Origin: CAJCIT01 sp963771305
GTDB taxonomy: Bacteria > Acidobacteriota > Terriglobia > Bryobacterales > Bryobacteraceae
DNA: 64,000 nucleotides
Direction of reading: 5' to 3'
Assembly: GCA_963771305.1 (NCBI GenBank)
Contig: CAVYTS010000014.1
Location: 1 to 64,000 of the forward strand
Below the pieces are notes generated by a model. The model did not search any database, was not told where the DNA came from, and saw only the letters and a list, made by a program, of their open reading frames with translations. Of this stretch, positions 44,467-54,600 are shown piece by piece. The number at the start of each line of letters is the position of its first letter. Position 1 is the stretch's first letter. The position numbers were made by a program, and so were the translations under genes.

Positions 44467-44714
44467 AAGCAACATTGTCAGGCGGTGCCAGCATGCCCAG
44501 AAAAGACCGGCTGCGCCGCGTCGTGATACTGTGCCGTGACTTCGCACGAAATCTCGCCTATTACCGCGTCGGGCAAAGAGACGAGCATCGAAGTCTCTTC
44601 GACCCGGCAAAAAACGCCAGTGCGACCTTCTGGCGTGTGACGAACAGCAATTGCATCGACGTGTGCGTGCTGGAATGGTGCAAACTCTTTGCCGACAAAA
44701 ATGGAAAGCCGTAA
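44463..44714 (+). CDS. Small third gene of the hip operon, unrecognised, possibly truncated
   Basis: This 83-residue frame overlaps the hipA stop by ATGA, showing coupling. Its sequence (VILCRDFARNLAYYRVGQRD; ATFWRVTNSNCIDVCVLEWC) has aromatic and Cys-rich features but no family I can name with certainty; C-terminal similarity to longer proteins is suspected. It stops at KNGKP, and the next 80 bp to 44795 may hold the lost remainder, cut by the IS that follows. A third gene in a hip operon is uncommon. Confidence 0.5.
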   Translation: MKATLSGGASMPRKDRLRRVVILCRDFARNLAYYRVGQRDEHRSLFDPAKNASATFWRVTNSNCIDVCVLEWCKLFADKNGKP

Positions 44715-44794
44715 GGTCAAGAAACTCGTAGAGCGAAGTGAGGCCCGCAGAGAGTTGAGGAGACATTTCCAACCTGTAGCCAATGAATGCGAGG

Positions 44795-45703
44795 TCAGCG
44801 CTTTTGTGACGGCACAACTTCAGACCAGAACAGGAGATTCAACGCCACACTGAGAATCCCGAACACCACAATTAACTCCCATCGGCCCGAACTTAGCCAG
44901 AATCGTACCCTTTGGTCCGCTCCCTCGATCCGCCTGAGCAGGTTGTCCGCAAACACCGCAAAACACACGAGCGCCAGCAATTGAAGAGCGTGCGTGTGGC
45001 CGTGCTCTCGGGTCAGTACCTCTTCTTCGTTTATGCCAACGTCAGCGAACGTGAGCCAAACGAATCCCACACTGATGTAGACAAGACTGTGGCCGAGCAC
45101 CGCCCATACCGGCAACAAGACCCGCCACCAGGTCCATTGCTTCTCCACCGTCAGCTTCAGAATTCCCAAGAGCAGGCACAGAAATCCCGCCTGCCGCCGG
45201 ATGAACTCTTTCCAGGTCGTCGTTCGGCTCCGGTCGGGGGCTGGTGCAATGCCATAGCGCCGCAGAATATTGCCCACAGTTTGATCCGATAGGACATGGC
45301 CTAGGTTGGCCAACGCTCCTACAATACGGTCATAACCCCAACTCCTATTGTCGCGAGCGAAGCGAACGACCAGCGCTTCCACCTCAGCTTCGATGCGGGG
45401 ACGGCCTGGAAAGCTGCGATAACGGGAACCGTCGAACTTGCGAGCGATCAGCCGTCGATACCAGGCTAGAATCGTGTCCGGCTTCGCGCTGGCCGCCACG
45501 TCCTTCAGTTTCTTCCGGCCGAGTCGCTTGCCGATTTCGGCTAGTGTGGACCGCTCTGGATCGGAGAGCCGCAACCGGTCGGGCAAGTGCGCTCTCAGAA
45601 TGCGGTTCTCGGCCACCAAATACTCGTTCTTCAGTAGCAGCGCTTGGTTGACTAGGCCCGTGACATACGCCAGTAGGCGGGCCCAATGAAGACGGTCACG
45701 CAT
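44795..45703 (-). CDS. Transposase N-terminus fused to a membrane protein (chimera)
   Basis: A 302-residue frame joins two unrelated parts. Residues 1-167 are the N-terminal half of an integrase-core transposase (LRLSDPERSTLAEIGKRLGR; SWGYDRIVGALANLGHVLSD; TTTWKEFIRRQ), lacking the DDE core. From about 168 (45201 down to 44795) the sequence is a membrane protein of four hydrophobic helices (AGFLCLLLGILKL; VLLPVWAVLGHSLVYISVGF; LLALVCFAVFADNLL; IVVFGILSVALNLLFW). The junction keeps the frame. I take it as a fused relic in which the native start of the membrane gene was lost; a functional fusion cannot be excluded. Confidence 0.7.
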   Translation of the reverse strand: MRDRLHWARLLAYVTGLVNQALLLKNEYLVAENRILRAHLPDRLRLSDPERSTLAEIGKRLGRKKLKDVAASAKPDTILAWYRRLIARKFDGSRYRSFPGRPRIEAEVEALVVRFARDNRSWGYDRIVGALANLGHVLSDQTVGNILRRYGIAPAPDRSRTTTWKEFIRRQAGFLCLLLGILKLTVEKQWTWWRVLLPVWAVLGHSLVYISVGFVWLTFADVGINEEEVLTREHGHTHALQLLALVCFAVFADNLLRRIEGADQRVRFWLSSGRWELIVVFGILSVALNLLFWSEVVPSQKR

Positions 45704-45830
45704 CGGAAACGATTATCACAGACAGCTCATGTGCCAGTAGCTTAGATGTTTTCGACTCCGCACCGAGTTTCGGCTGGATATTTTGACCATACGCCATTCA
45801 ATCGGCATCATACGCATCCAATGAATTCGT

Positions 45831-45861
45831 GCAAAATATGCGATTGTATCGTATATTTTGC
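45831..45861. promoter_or_regulatory. Operator-like palindrome upstream of the DUF4143 ATPase gene
   Basis: GCAAAATATGCGAT-TGT-ATCGTATATTTTGC pairs over 14 bases with one mismatch. Its core ATATGCGAT also occurs in the third hip operator (42810-42829), suggesting the same repressor controls both. It ends two bases before the ATG at 45864. Confidence 0.6.
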
Positions 45862-45863
45862 AT

Positions 45864-47024
45864 ATGTGGATTCTGCGCGATGTTGAGGCTCGCCTGAAAC
45901 GATCTGCAAAGACGCGGCCAGTGATCGTCCTGACCGGCGCCCGGCAGACGGGCAAGACCTCCACTTTCCGGCACCTGTTTCCAGATTACGGGTTCGTGTC
46001 CCTTGACCTTCCCACCGAAGCCGAGCAGGCCGAGAAGGAGCCGGAGCGCTTCCTTCAGCGCCATCCGCTGCCCGTCATCATTGACGAGGTGCAATATGCC
46101 CCCGGTCTTTTTCGACATCTGAAGGTGGCAGTGGATGCCCATCGCACGCGCAATGGACAATTCCTGCTTACCGGGTCGCAGAAGTTCACCCTTATGAAGA
46201 ACGTTTCCGAGTCGTTGGCGGGCAGGGCCGACATCGTGGAACTGGAGACATTATCGTTTGCCGAGATCCGCGGGGCGCTGCCTACGGCCGAACTCGAAGC
46301 CGCCATCGTGCGCGGCGGTTTTCCAGAACTCTATGCCAACCCAGACATTGACTCGGTCGCCTTCTACAATTCCTACCTCGCGACATACTTGGAACGCGAC
46401 GTGCGCGCTCTGGCGAATGTCGGCAGTTTGCGGGACTTTGAGCGGTTTCTGCGCGCCTGCGCCCTTCGTTCTGCAAACCTGCTGAACAAGGCGGACCTGG
46501 CGCGCGATGTCGGTATCGCCCCATCCACCGCGAATCAATGGCTGTCGCTACTGGAAGCTTCCGGCCAGGCCGTATTGCTTGAGCCGTGGTTCTCGAACCG
46601 AACCAAGTCCATCGTCAAGAGTCCAAAGCTCTACATTGCGGACACAGGACTGCTTTGCGCTCTTCTGAACATTCGGTCCGAGGAAACTCTCCGGCAATCG
46701 CCGGCAGCAGGCGCAGTTTGGGAGACGTTCGTTTTCGCCCAGCTGCGGGATCGCGAGCGCCGCGCCGGGCGCTCGGGCAGCCTCTTCTTCTGGCGAGATC
46801 GAACCCGCGAAGTGGATTTCGTCGTGGACGTCGGCGGACGGCTGGAACTGTTTGAAGCGAAATGGACGGAGCTCCCAGATCTCGGTGACACGGTGAATTT
46901 GGATTTCGTCCGTACGGTGATCGGCAAGTCGCGTGTGACCGCCGGCGGAGTCGTCTCCCGCACACCAAACAGTTTTCCATTCTCGAATGGCTTTCGCGCG
47001 CTACCTGTGACCGAACTCGGATAA
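45864..47024 (+). CDS. AAA-type ATPase with DUF4143 nuclease-like domain
   Basis: This 386-residue protein has a P-loop NTPase with Walker A GARQTGKT (25-32) and Walker B VIIDE (71-75), a winged-helix region (LARDVGIAPSTANQWLSLLE) and a C-terminal DUF4143 domain. The latter has a D-ExK-like site (VDFVVDVGGRLELFEAKW) as in restriction-type nucleases. Such proteins are widespread orphan or toxin-like ATPases of unknown role. The ATG at 45864 lies immediately after a palindromic operator. It may once have stood next to the hip genes, now separated by the chimera at 44795-45703. Confidence 0.85.
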   Translation: MWILRDVEARLKRSAKTRPVIVLTGARQTGKTSTFRHLFPDYGFVSLDLPTEAEQAEKEPERFLQRHPLPVIIDEVQYAPGLFRHLKVAVDAHRTRNGQFLLTGSQKFTLMKNVSESLAGRADIVELETLSFAEIRGALPTAELEAAIVRGGFPELYANPDIDSVAFYNSYLATYLERDVRALANVGSLRDFERFLRACALRSANLLNKADLARDVGIAPSTANQWLSLLEASGQAVLLEPWFSNRTKSIVKSPKLYIADTGLLCALLNIRSEETLRQSPAAGAVWETFVFAQLRDRERRAGRSGSLFFWRDRTREVDFVVDVGGRLELFEAKWTELPDLGDTVNLDFVRTVIGKSRVTAGGVVSRTPNSFPFSNGFRALPVTELG

Positions 47025-47080
47025 GGATCATCAAGTGGCTTGTGCACACAGCCACGCTGAACCTACAGGCTGATCGTCAC

Positions 47081-47123
47081 CAGGGGGTAGCTCAGTTGGT
47101 AGAGCGCTGGATTGTGGTTCCAA
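47081..47123 (+). tRNA. tRNA-His, 5' half only
   Basis: GGGGGTAGCTCAGTTGGTAG continues through a D arm and the anticodon arm CTGGA-TTGTGGT-TCCA, whose loop carries GTG for histidine. The T arm and 3' acceptor are absent; the sequence changes after 47123. It is a truncated gene, probably cut by mobile DNA, and cannot give a tRNA. The 47124-47448 stretch beyond it has no recognisable gene. Confidence 0.8.
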
Positions 47124-47448
47124 GTTCAGCAAGTCAGTTGAACCCAATTCCAACCAAAATCTAGAAGTTAGTCATGCCGTTCCGGTCGGATTGGGCCGCG
47201 ATAGGTTCGCACGTCACGCAAAGTTTTGCGCAAAGTAGCGAATGGCTTCTGGTCCTTGAAGGGCTGAAGGGAGACCTGTGATGCGCAGAAACTTGGGCCG
47301 GTGGCCGGATCACAGCTCGTAACGTCCGGTAACGTGCGATTCTGGGCGTTCATGTCGGGATTGTTAACTTAATCTTCCTCACGCTCTGCGACACTGCTTC
47401 CTAACTGCATGCGTCGCCTTCTTCAACCTGGGTCGGCTGCTTGTCCTG

Positions 47449-48477
47449 GTGGTACGTCCCCGCGCAGCGTTGGCTGCGGAAAACCTGTTTCTGCGAAAGC
47501 AATGGGCGCTCTTCCAGGAGCGGCAGGTCAAGCCGCACCGGGCCCACGATGCTACCAGGTGGTTGATGGCCACCGTGAGTCGGCTGTTCGATTGGCGGGT
47601 GGCGCTGGTGGTCGTCAAGCCCGATACCCTCATCCGCTGGCACCGCAAAGGATTCCGGCTCTTCTGGCGCTGGAAGTCGATGCCGACGGGACGACCGCCC
47701 CTGCCCAAGGACCTCCGACAATTGATCCGCAAGATGGCCGTTGCGAATCCGACCTGGGGCGAGGAACGCATCGCCAACGAATTGAATCTGAAACTGGGGA
47801 TCCGGGTGTCGCCCCGCAGCGTGGAGAAGTACCTGCGGCACGGAGGTCCTGCGCGAACACCCGATCCGAAGCAGCGTTGGCTGACCTTCGTCCATAACCA
47901 TGCCAAGGTGATCGTGGCGTGCGACTTCTTCGTCGTGATCACGGCGACGTTCCGCACCCTTTATGTATTCGTGTTGATGGAAGTGGGGACCCGGCGCATT
48001 TTCCATCACAACGTGACCGCCCATCCGACGGCGGAGTGGACTTTGCAGCAGTTTCGCGAGGCGCTGCCGGGCGATCATCGGTATCGGTTCGTGATCCACG
48101 ACCGAGACAGCATTTTCTCTAAGGAGCTGGATCAATCTGTGACAGCCATGGGTGTGCGAGTGCTCCGAACTCCGGTGCGGGCGCCCCGGGCGAACTCTGT
48201 CTGCGAACGCTTCGGCGGCACTCTGCGTCGAGAATGCCTGGACTTCATCATTCTCTTCCATGAGCGCCACCTGAAACTGATCTTGAGATCGTGGATGGCG
48301 CATTTCAATCACGGGAGGCCGCACATGAGCCTTGGCCCGGGCATACCGGCGCCCGTGTGTCCCTCCCCGCCAGAGAGCACGGACCGCCACCGCATTCCTG
48401 CCGGGCACGTGATCCGGAGCAAGCCGGTTCTCGGCGGGCTTCACCACGAGTATTCGCTGGAAAAGGTGGCGGCATGA
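47449..48477 (+). CDS. Integrase-core transposase
   Basis: This 342-residue transposase has an N-terminal HTH-like region (LRKQWALFQERQVKPHRAHD) and a DDE core: AKVIVACDFFVVITATFRTL, YRFVIHDRDSIFSKELDQSV and ANSVCERFGGTLRRECLDFI. It ends in LGGLHHEYSLEKVAA. It is related to the gene at 63061. The frame is open without a start back to 47367, so the true N-terminus may be longer or cut by a neighbouring rearrangement; the GTG at 47449 is a fallback. Terminal repeats were not found. Confidence 0.85.
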   Translation: MVRPRAALAAENLFLRKQWALFQERQVKPHRAHDATRWLMATVSRLFDWRVALVVVKPDTLIRWHRKGFRLFWRWKSMPTGRPPLPKDLRQLIRKMAVANPTWGEERIANELNLKLGIRVSPRSVEKYLRHGGPARTPDPKQRWLTFVHNHAKVIVACDFFVVITATFRTLYVFVLMEVGTRRIFHHNVTAHPTAEWTLQQFREALPGDHRYRFVIHDRDSIFSKELDQSVTAMGVRVLRTPVRAPRANSVCERFGGTLRRECLDFIILFHERHLKLILRSWMAHFNHGRPHMSLGPGIPAPVCPSPPESTDRHRIPAGHVIRSKPVLGGLHHEYSLEKVAA

Positions 48478-48699
48478 GCTTCGGAGGAGCACTTCGGCGA
48501 AACCCGCGCCGCGACATGTTACGAACCGTTACGGGGTCCGTCAGAAGGGGCGGACAATGTTCTTGCGGACTTCAGCCGGATCGCTGATTTTAGAAGCTCA
48601 GAATGTTCTGGCTACGGACCGGGTCTAGTATTCGCGCATCGGATGTCCCGTTGCAGCCGGTTTCTCCGCTTCCTTAGTTGAACCACCAGGAGAACCCGC

Positions 48700-51600
48700 G
48701 TGCGCCTGTCCCTTGTCCTCACCCTTTCGATGCTGGCCCTTTACCCGGCGATTAGTTCCGGTCAGAGCGGCCTGACGCTGACCAACTATGTCCTTCTGAG
48801 CCAGCAATCGATCAACTCCTCGAAAGTCAGGCTGGTCTACCGCGCCGACGTTGTGAACAGCAGCGCAAATGCCTACAAGAACGTCAGCGCTCTGGCCGTC
48901 AGTAACAGCACCGACACGGTAACCGACAAAGTGATGCTGGATTTCGGAACGGTTCCCGCCAACTCGCAGGTGACCGCGACGAATTCCTTCGATGTGTTTC
49001 AGAATCCGGCTGTTTCGTTCTCGCCATCCGCGCTGACCTGGAAATTCTCCGTCACGCCCTACAATCTCCCCCCGGTTTCGGTCCCGGGGCCAAACCAGGC
49101 GGTTGCATTAGGTGCAACCGTCCACCTGGATGGGTCGCAAAGCTACGATCCCAAGGGTGCGGCGATCAGCTACCTGTGGACGTTGTCCAAGCTGCCCACC
49201 GGCAGCAAAGCGGTGCTGTCCAGCCGCTCCGCCTACAATCCGACTTTTGTCGCAGATGTGAAGGGCACGTACACACTCCAGTTAATCGTCTCGAACGCTC
49301 ACCAGGACAGCGCGCCCGTCTACCTGAAAGTCGGCGCCGCCGTCCAGGTTCCCCCCACCGCCAACGCGGGCCGGGACCAAACTGTACTGAAGGGTGCCAC
49401 CGTTCACCTGGATGGTTCGGCCAGCTCGGATCCGGCCGGCAAGCTGCTCACCTATCTCTGGTCGTTCGTTTCAAAGCCTGCGGCGAGCAAGGCGACGCTT
49501 TCGAGCGCCACTGTCGTGATGCCGACTTTTGTGGCAGACGTGGCGGGCGCATACACACTCCAACTGGTTGTGAACAACGGCAGCCTCAGCAGCGCCGCCG
49601 CTCAAGTGACTATCGGGGCCAATGCCATCGTAAAGCCGGTTGCGAACGCAGGTCCCGCCCAGTCGGTGGCGGAAGGCGTCGGGGTCCACCTGGACGGCTC
49701 CGCTTCGACCGATCCAAACGGCCTCCCACTGACCTACCGCTGGGCATTGACGACCGTCCCAGCCGGCAGCAGCGCCGTTCTTTCCAGCAACTCGGCAGTC
49801 CGGCCCACCTTCACCGCCGACCAGACCGGCGCGTTCATCGCGCAGCTCATCGTCAACAACGGCTATTTCGACAGCCTTCCCGCCACGGTTACCGTCACGA
49901 CTACCGCTCCGGTCCTCCCCACTGCGAACGCCGGGCCGCCTCAGACAGTTGTCGTCCTGTCAACCGTTCAACTGGATGGCTCCGCCTCCACCGACCCCAA
50001 CGGATTGCCGCTTACTTATCAATGGAGCTTCTCGTCGATACCCCCAGGCAGCGCCGCCGTCTTGCTGAATCCCACCTCCGTGCGCCCCACTTTTGTCGTC
50101 GATGAGTTAGGCGACTACGTGGTTCAACTCTACGTCAACAATGGCTATCTCAACAGCGCAATCTCCACCGTGACGATCACCACCAACGATCCTCCTCCCA
50201 CGGCCAAGGTCTCCGCCCCGGCTGTGGTCGCCGTCGGCGCCACCGTCCAACTCGATGGAACCGGCTCGACCGACGTCAACGGTCATTCCATCACCTACAA
50301 GTGGAGCCTGAACTCAGCGCCATCCGGCAGCGCCGCCAGCATCTCGGATCCGGCGTCTCCGCTGCCTACCTTCGTCGCCGACTTAGCTGGTGAGTATGTT
50401 GCGCAGTTGATTGTCAATGACGGTTTCATGGATAGCCAGCCGGCTACCGCCACCATTTCGACCATCATCGGATACCCGGTGGCAGTCGTCAGCCCAACCT
50501 CCGAACTAGCCAGCGTTGGGAATATGGTTCAACTCAATGGCGCCGGGTCCACCGATCCCAATAGTCTGCCGCTGACCTACGCCTGGTCGCTGCTCACCAC
50601 ACCGACGGGCAGCGCCGCCTCGATCACTGGAGCCACCAACGCCACAGCGCAGTTCACCATTGATTTGGCCGGAAATTACGTAGCCCAGTTGATCGTCAAT
50701 GACGGCATCGTTTCCAGCACGCCGGTGACGGAGCTCGTCTCCACCATCCCCGGCGCACCGACCGCCAACCCCGGCCCGGCCGCGCAGAATGCATTCGTCA
50801 CCCAGAGCTTCACGCTGGACGGCTCGGCCTCCACCAGCCCTCGCAATGTGCCGCTGACGTACGCTTGGAGCCTGCTCTCCAAACCGGCCGGAAGCGCCAC
50901 GGTCCTGAACGCGCCTACCTCGGTTAAACCCACTTTCACGCCCGACGTGATTGGCCCCTATGTGGTGCAGCTGATCGTCAACGACGGCATCGATAGTAGT
51001 CAGCCCGTCAACACCACTGTGATGGGGATCTACACGCAATCCGTCATCGTGACACTCGATTCCGCCTCTCTGTTGACCTCATCCAATAGCGGGGGAACGG
51101 TCAGTATCAACGTGCCCGCAGGCAATAGTGGCCAACTCATCAACCTGTCTACAACTGTCACCAATTCAATCCAAAACCTGCCTAGCTCGGTGACCATTCC
51201 CGCGAACCAGCAATCGGTGCGATTCACCTTCGCATCCACCTTGAACTCCGGTGGCGCCACCATTACGGGTTTTGCTCCTCAATTCAACAACGGCACGGCC
51301 AGCGTCTCCGTCAATAACCGATCCATGTCGCTAAGCAGCATTAATTTGCTCGCGCCGGGCCGCGTCGCGCCCGGAACGCTCACGCTCAACGATCCGGCCC
51401 CGGCCGCCGGCGTGACCGTCACGCTGGGCATCGACAACGTCGCCATCGCGACGGTTTCTCCGGCATCCATCGTGGCCGGTCCCAATGGCGCAGGCGGCAG
51501 TTTCTCCGTCACCGGCGTCGCTGCCGGCGCAGCGCAGATTACCGCCTCAGCCCCCGGTTATACCTCGGCCACTGCAACCGTTTCGGTCACGAACAGCATC

Positions 51601-54600
51601 ATCTCTCTCGGCCATGGCGTGACCGTTGGACCGGGCGCCACCGCTCCGTTACCGGTCAGCATCTCCGGAACCACCGCAACTGCGCTGCCCATCACGCTCA
51701 CCAGCGCCGATCCCACCCTGATCGCCGTATCTAACGCCACCATTCCGGCAACTAAGAACTCCGCCAACGCGACTGTCACAGGCGGAATTGCCCTCAATCG
51801 CCTGGGCCAATCCACTCAGATCACTGCCTGCGCCCCGGGCTACGCCTGCGACACACAGCCCGTCGGCTTGGCGCTCACCATGAGCTTCTCGCCAGCCACC
51901 AAGACCGTGCTGACGCAGAACACCGCCACCCTTACCCTCACCGTCTCCTCGCCCGCTCCCGCTCCCGGCGGAATAACCGTGAATCTTTCCATGAGTGACA
52001 CCACCCTGGCGACTGTTCCCGCCAAAGCGGTGTTCGCCGCAGGAACTTTAACTAAGACTGTCACCATAACCGGCGTCGCGCCCGGCATGACCACCTTGAC
52101 CGCTTCCTTTCCGGGGGTCGCCAGTGCGACGGCGGCCATCACCGTCAACCCCGCACCGGGCATGACTTTGCAAGCCGTCACCATCGGCTATAACTTGCAG
52201 GACTTTACCTCCGGAACCTTAGCGCAGCCAGCCCCTGCCGGCAACCTCAATGTGACCATCACCAGCGACAATTCGAACGTCCTGCTCGCGCGGGATTCCG
52301 TCTCTGCCGGCGCCTCGCAGATCACCGTCACAGCCAATGCAGGCTCAACCCAAATCCCCAACTTCTATGTCCAGGGCCTGGCCTCAAGCGGTACCGCGAA
52401 ACTAACCGCCAAAGCTGTCGGATATGCCCAAGCCACAGCCACGGTTACGCTTGTGCCTTCGGGTTTTGCGTTCACGTCGGGGAACTTCAGCCTCGCTTTC
52501 GGTTCTGCTGACCAGCAGCTTTCGGTCGCTTCGTATCTGCTCGACCCCACCACCTTCGCGATCAATGCCTCCCGAGCGCTGCGTCCCGGAGTGACTTCTG
52601 CCAGTGTCGTTGTCACCAGCTCTCAAACTTCGGTCGGAACCGTCCTGGGCAGCCCCTTGGTCTTTGCCGCCGGCGATTCGTCGCACACGTTCTCGTTTCA
52701 TCCGCTCAGCGTAGGCGCCTCCACCCTCAGCATCACCACCCCGTTAACCTACACAACCCCATCTTCCGGCGTGCAGCTCACGGCCACGGTCACCGGCCCA
52801 CCCATCAACTTGCAAGATCTAACCGCGGGCTACAATCAGCAAACGTACTTCAGCAATGCCACGCTGGGTGCGCCGGCGCCCGCCGGAAACTCGCTGGTTA
52901 CCTTCACCAGTACCGATTCCAGCAAGGCCCTGCTTTCGTCGGATCCAAACGCGGCCGGCAAGAAATCGGTCACCGTGAAGGTAAACGCCGGATCCACCGC
53001 CATCCCTGTGGTTTATGTTCAGGCCTTGGCCGCTTCCGGCCCCGTCACCGTCACGGCAACCGCAACCGGCTACTCGCCCGCCACCGCCAATATCACCTTG
53101 ACCCCTTCCGGCTTCGTTCTATGCCAGGCGTCGTTGTCGAATTGCCCTACGGCGGCCCTCGCCACCACGACTTTCTCACCCGACTCGAGCCTCTACGTGG
53201 CTTTTAGCTCGCTGGCCGCCGACAGTAGTGTCCAGGCAATCGGCGTGCCCATGCGTCCCGGTGCACCCGCTGCCTCTGTCAGTATCACCAGCACCAACAC
53301 GACCGTTGGAACCATCACGGTCAGCCCGGTCACCATTGGTCCCGGCGCCTCCACTGCCAACAGCGCGTTCCATCCGGCCGCCGTAGGCGCCTCAACGCTC
53401 AACATCAGCACGCCCGCCGGTTACACAACGCCGACGGCCTCCCAATCCATTTCCGCCACCGTGACCGGACCGCCCATTTCCGTCAGCCCCGTGACTGTCG
53501 GCCGGAACCTGCAGGTCGCCTTCCAGCCAGCCCTCGGCGCGCCGGCGCCGGCCGGCAACGTCACCGTGACGGTGACCAGCCCCGATGTCACCAAGGTCCT
53601 GATCTCCGCGGACCCCAATGCCGTGGGAACCGCCAGCGCAAGCATGACTGTCTACGCTGGTCAGACCTATGCCAACGCCTACTTCTACGTGCAATCCCTG
53701 GTTGGCAATGGCACCGTCAACCTGACCGTCAGCGCCTCGGGATACACCACCCAAAAGGCCCCGGTTGCGTCGGTTCCCTCCGGGCTCATCCTCACTTCCT
53801 CGAATTACTACAACACGGGGGGAACAAGCGCCATCGCCGCCACCGTGCCGGGCTCGGATGTGCCTGTGTATGTGAGTTCTGTGATCCTCGACCCCACTAC
53901 CAAGCAGGCGAGCGACGGCTATCTCTACGTCATTAACCAGGTCCTGCGTGCCGGCTTTACCACCACCGCCAACCTCACCGGCAGTGTCCCGGCTGTGGGA
54001 ACCCTGAGCGCCGCCAGTGTAACGCTGGCGGGAAACTCGGGAGGATCCTCCGTTAGCTTCCACCCCCTCATGTCCGGCGCAACCATTTTGAACATCGGAA
54101 CTGGCACGGGCTTGTTGACGCCAACCAACTATCAGTCCGTCGTTGCCACCGTGGCCGCGGCTGGCATCAGCGCATACGGTTTTTCGGTCGGTAAGGACCT
54201 GATGAATACGACCCCCGGTCTCGCTACCCTGGGCGTCCCGGCGCCCATCGGCGGTGGTGGGGTCACTGTCACCATCACCAGTTCCGATCCCTCGTCGCTG
54301 ATCGTCTCGACGGATCCTACCGTCGCGGGAGTTGCCTCCGTCACCGTGAATGTACCCGAAGGCGCCAGCAGCATCCCGTTCTATCCGCAGGCGCTCAAGG
54401 CTTCCGGCCAACCCATTCTCACGTTCAGTGCGGCGGCGTATGGCACGCAAACGGTCACGGTCCAACTGGCGCAGTCAGGATTCGGGGTGCAGACCGCTCA
54501 GTACGTCTACAGCACTAGCGGCGACACGCTTGCAACCCAGATCCCCGGTCCCGACTCCACCCTGTACGTTTCCAGCTTTCCGCTGGACAGCTTCTTAAAC

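Noticed and set aside
47401..48492. 363-codon antisense frame opposite the transposase
   Set aside because: It is a shadow of the clear integrase-core transposase on the plus strand.
53392..54465. 357-codon antisense frame inside the giant gene
   Set aside because: It is a repetitive Arg/Gly/Asp composition mirroring the Thr/Val/Gly repeats of the sense gene.
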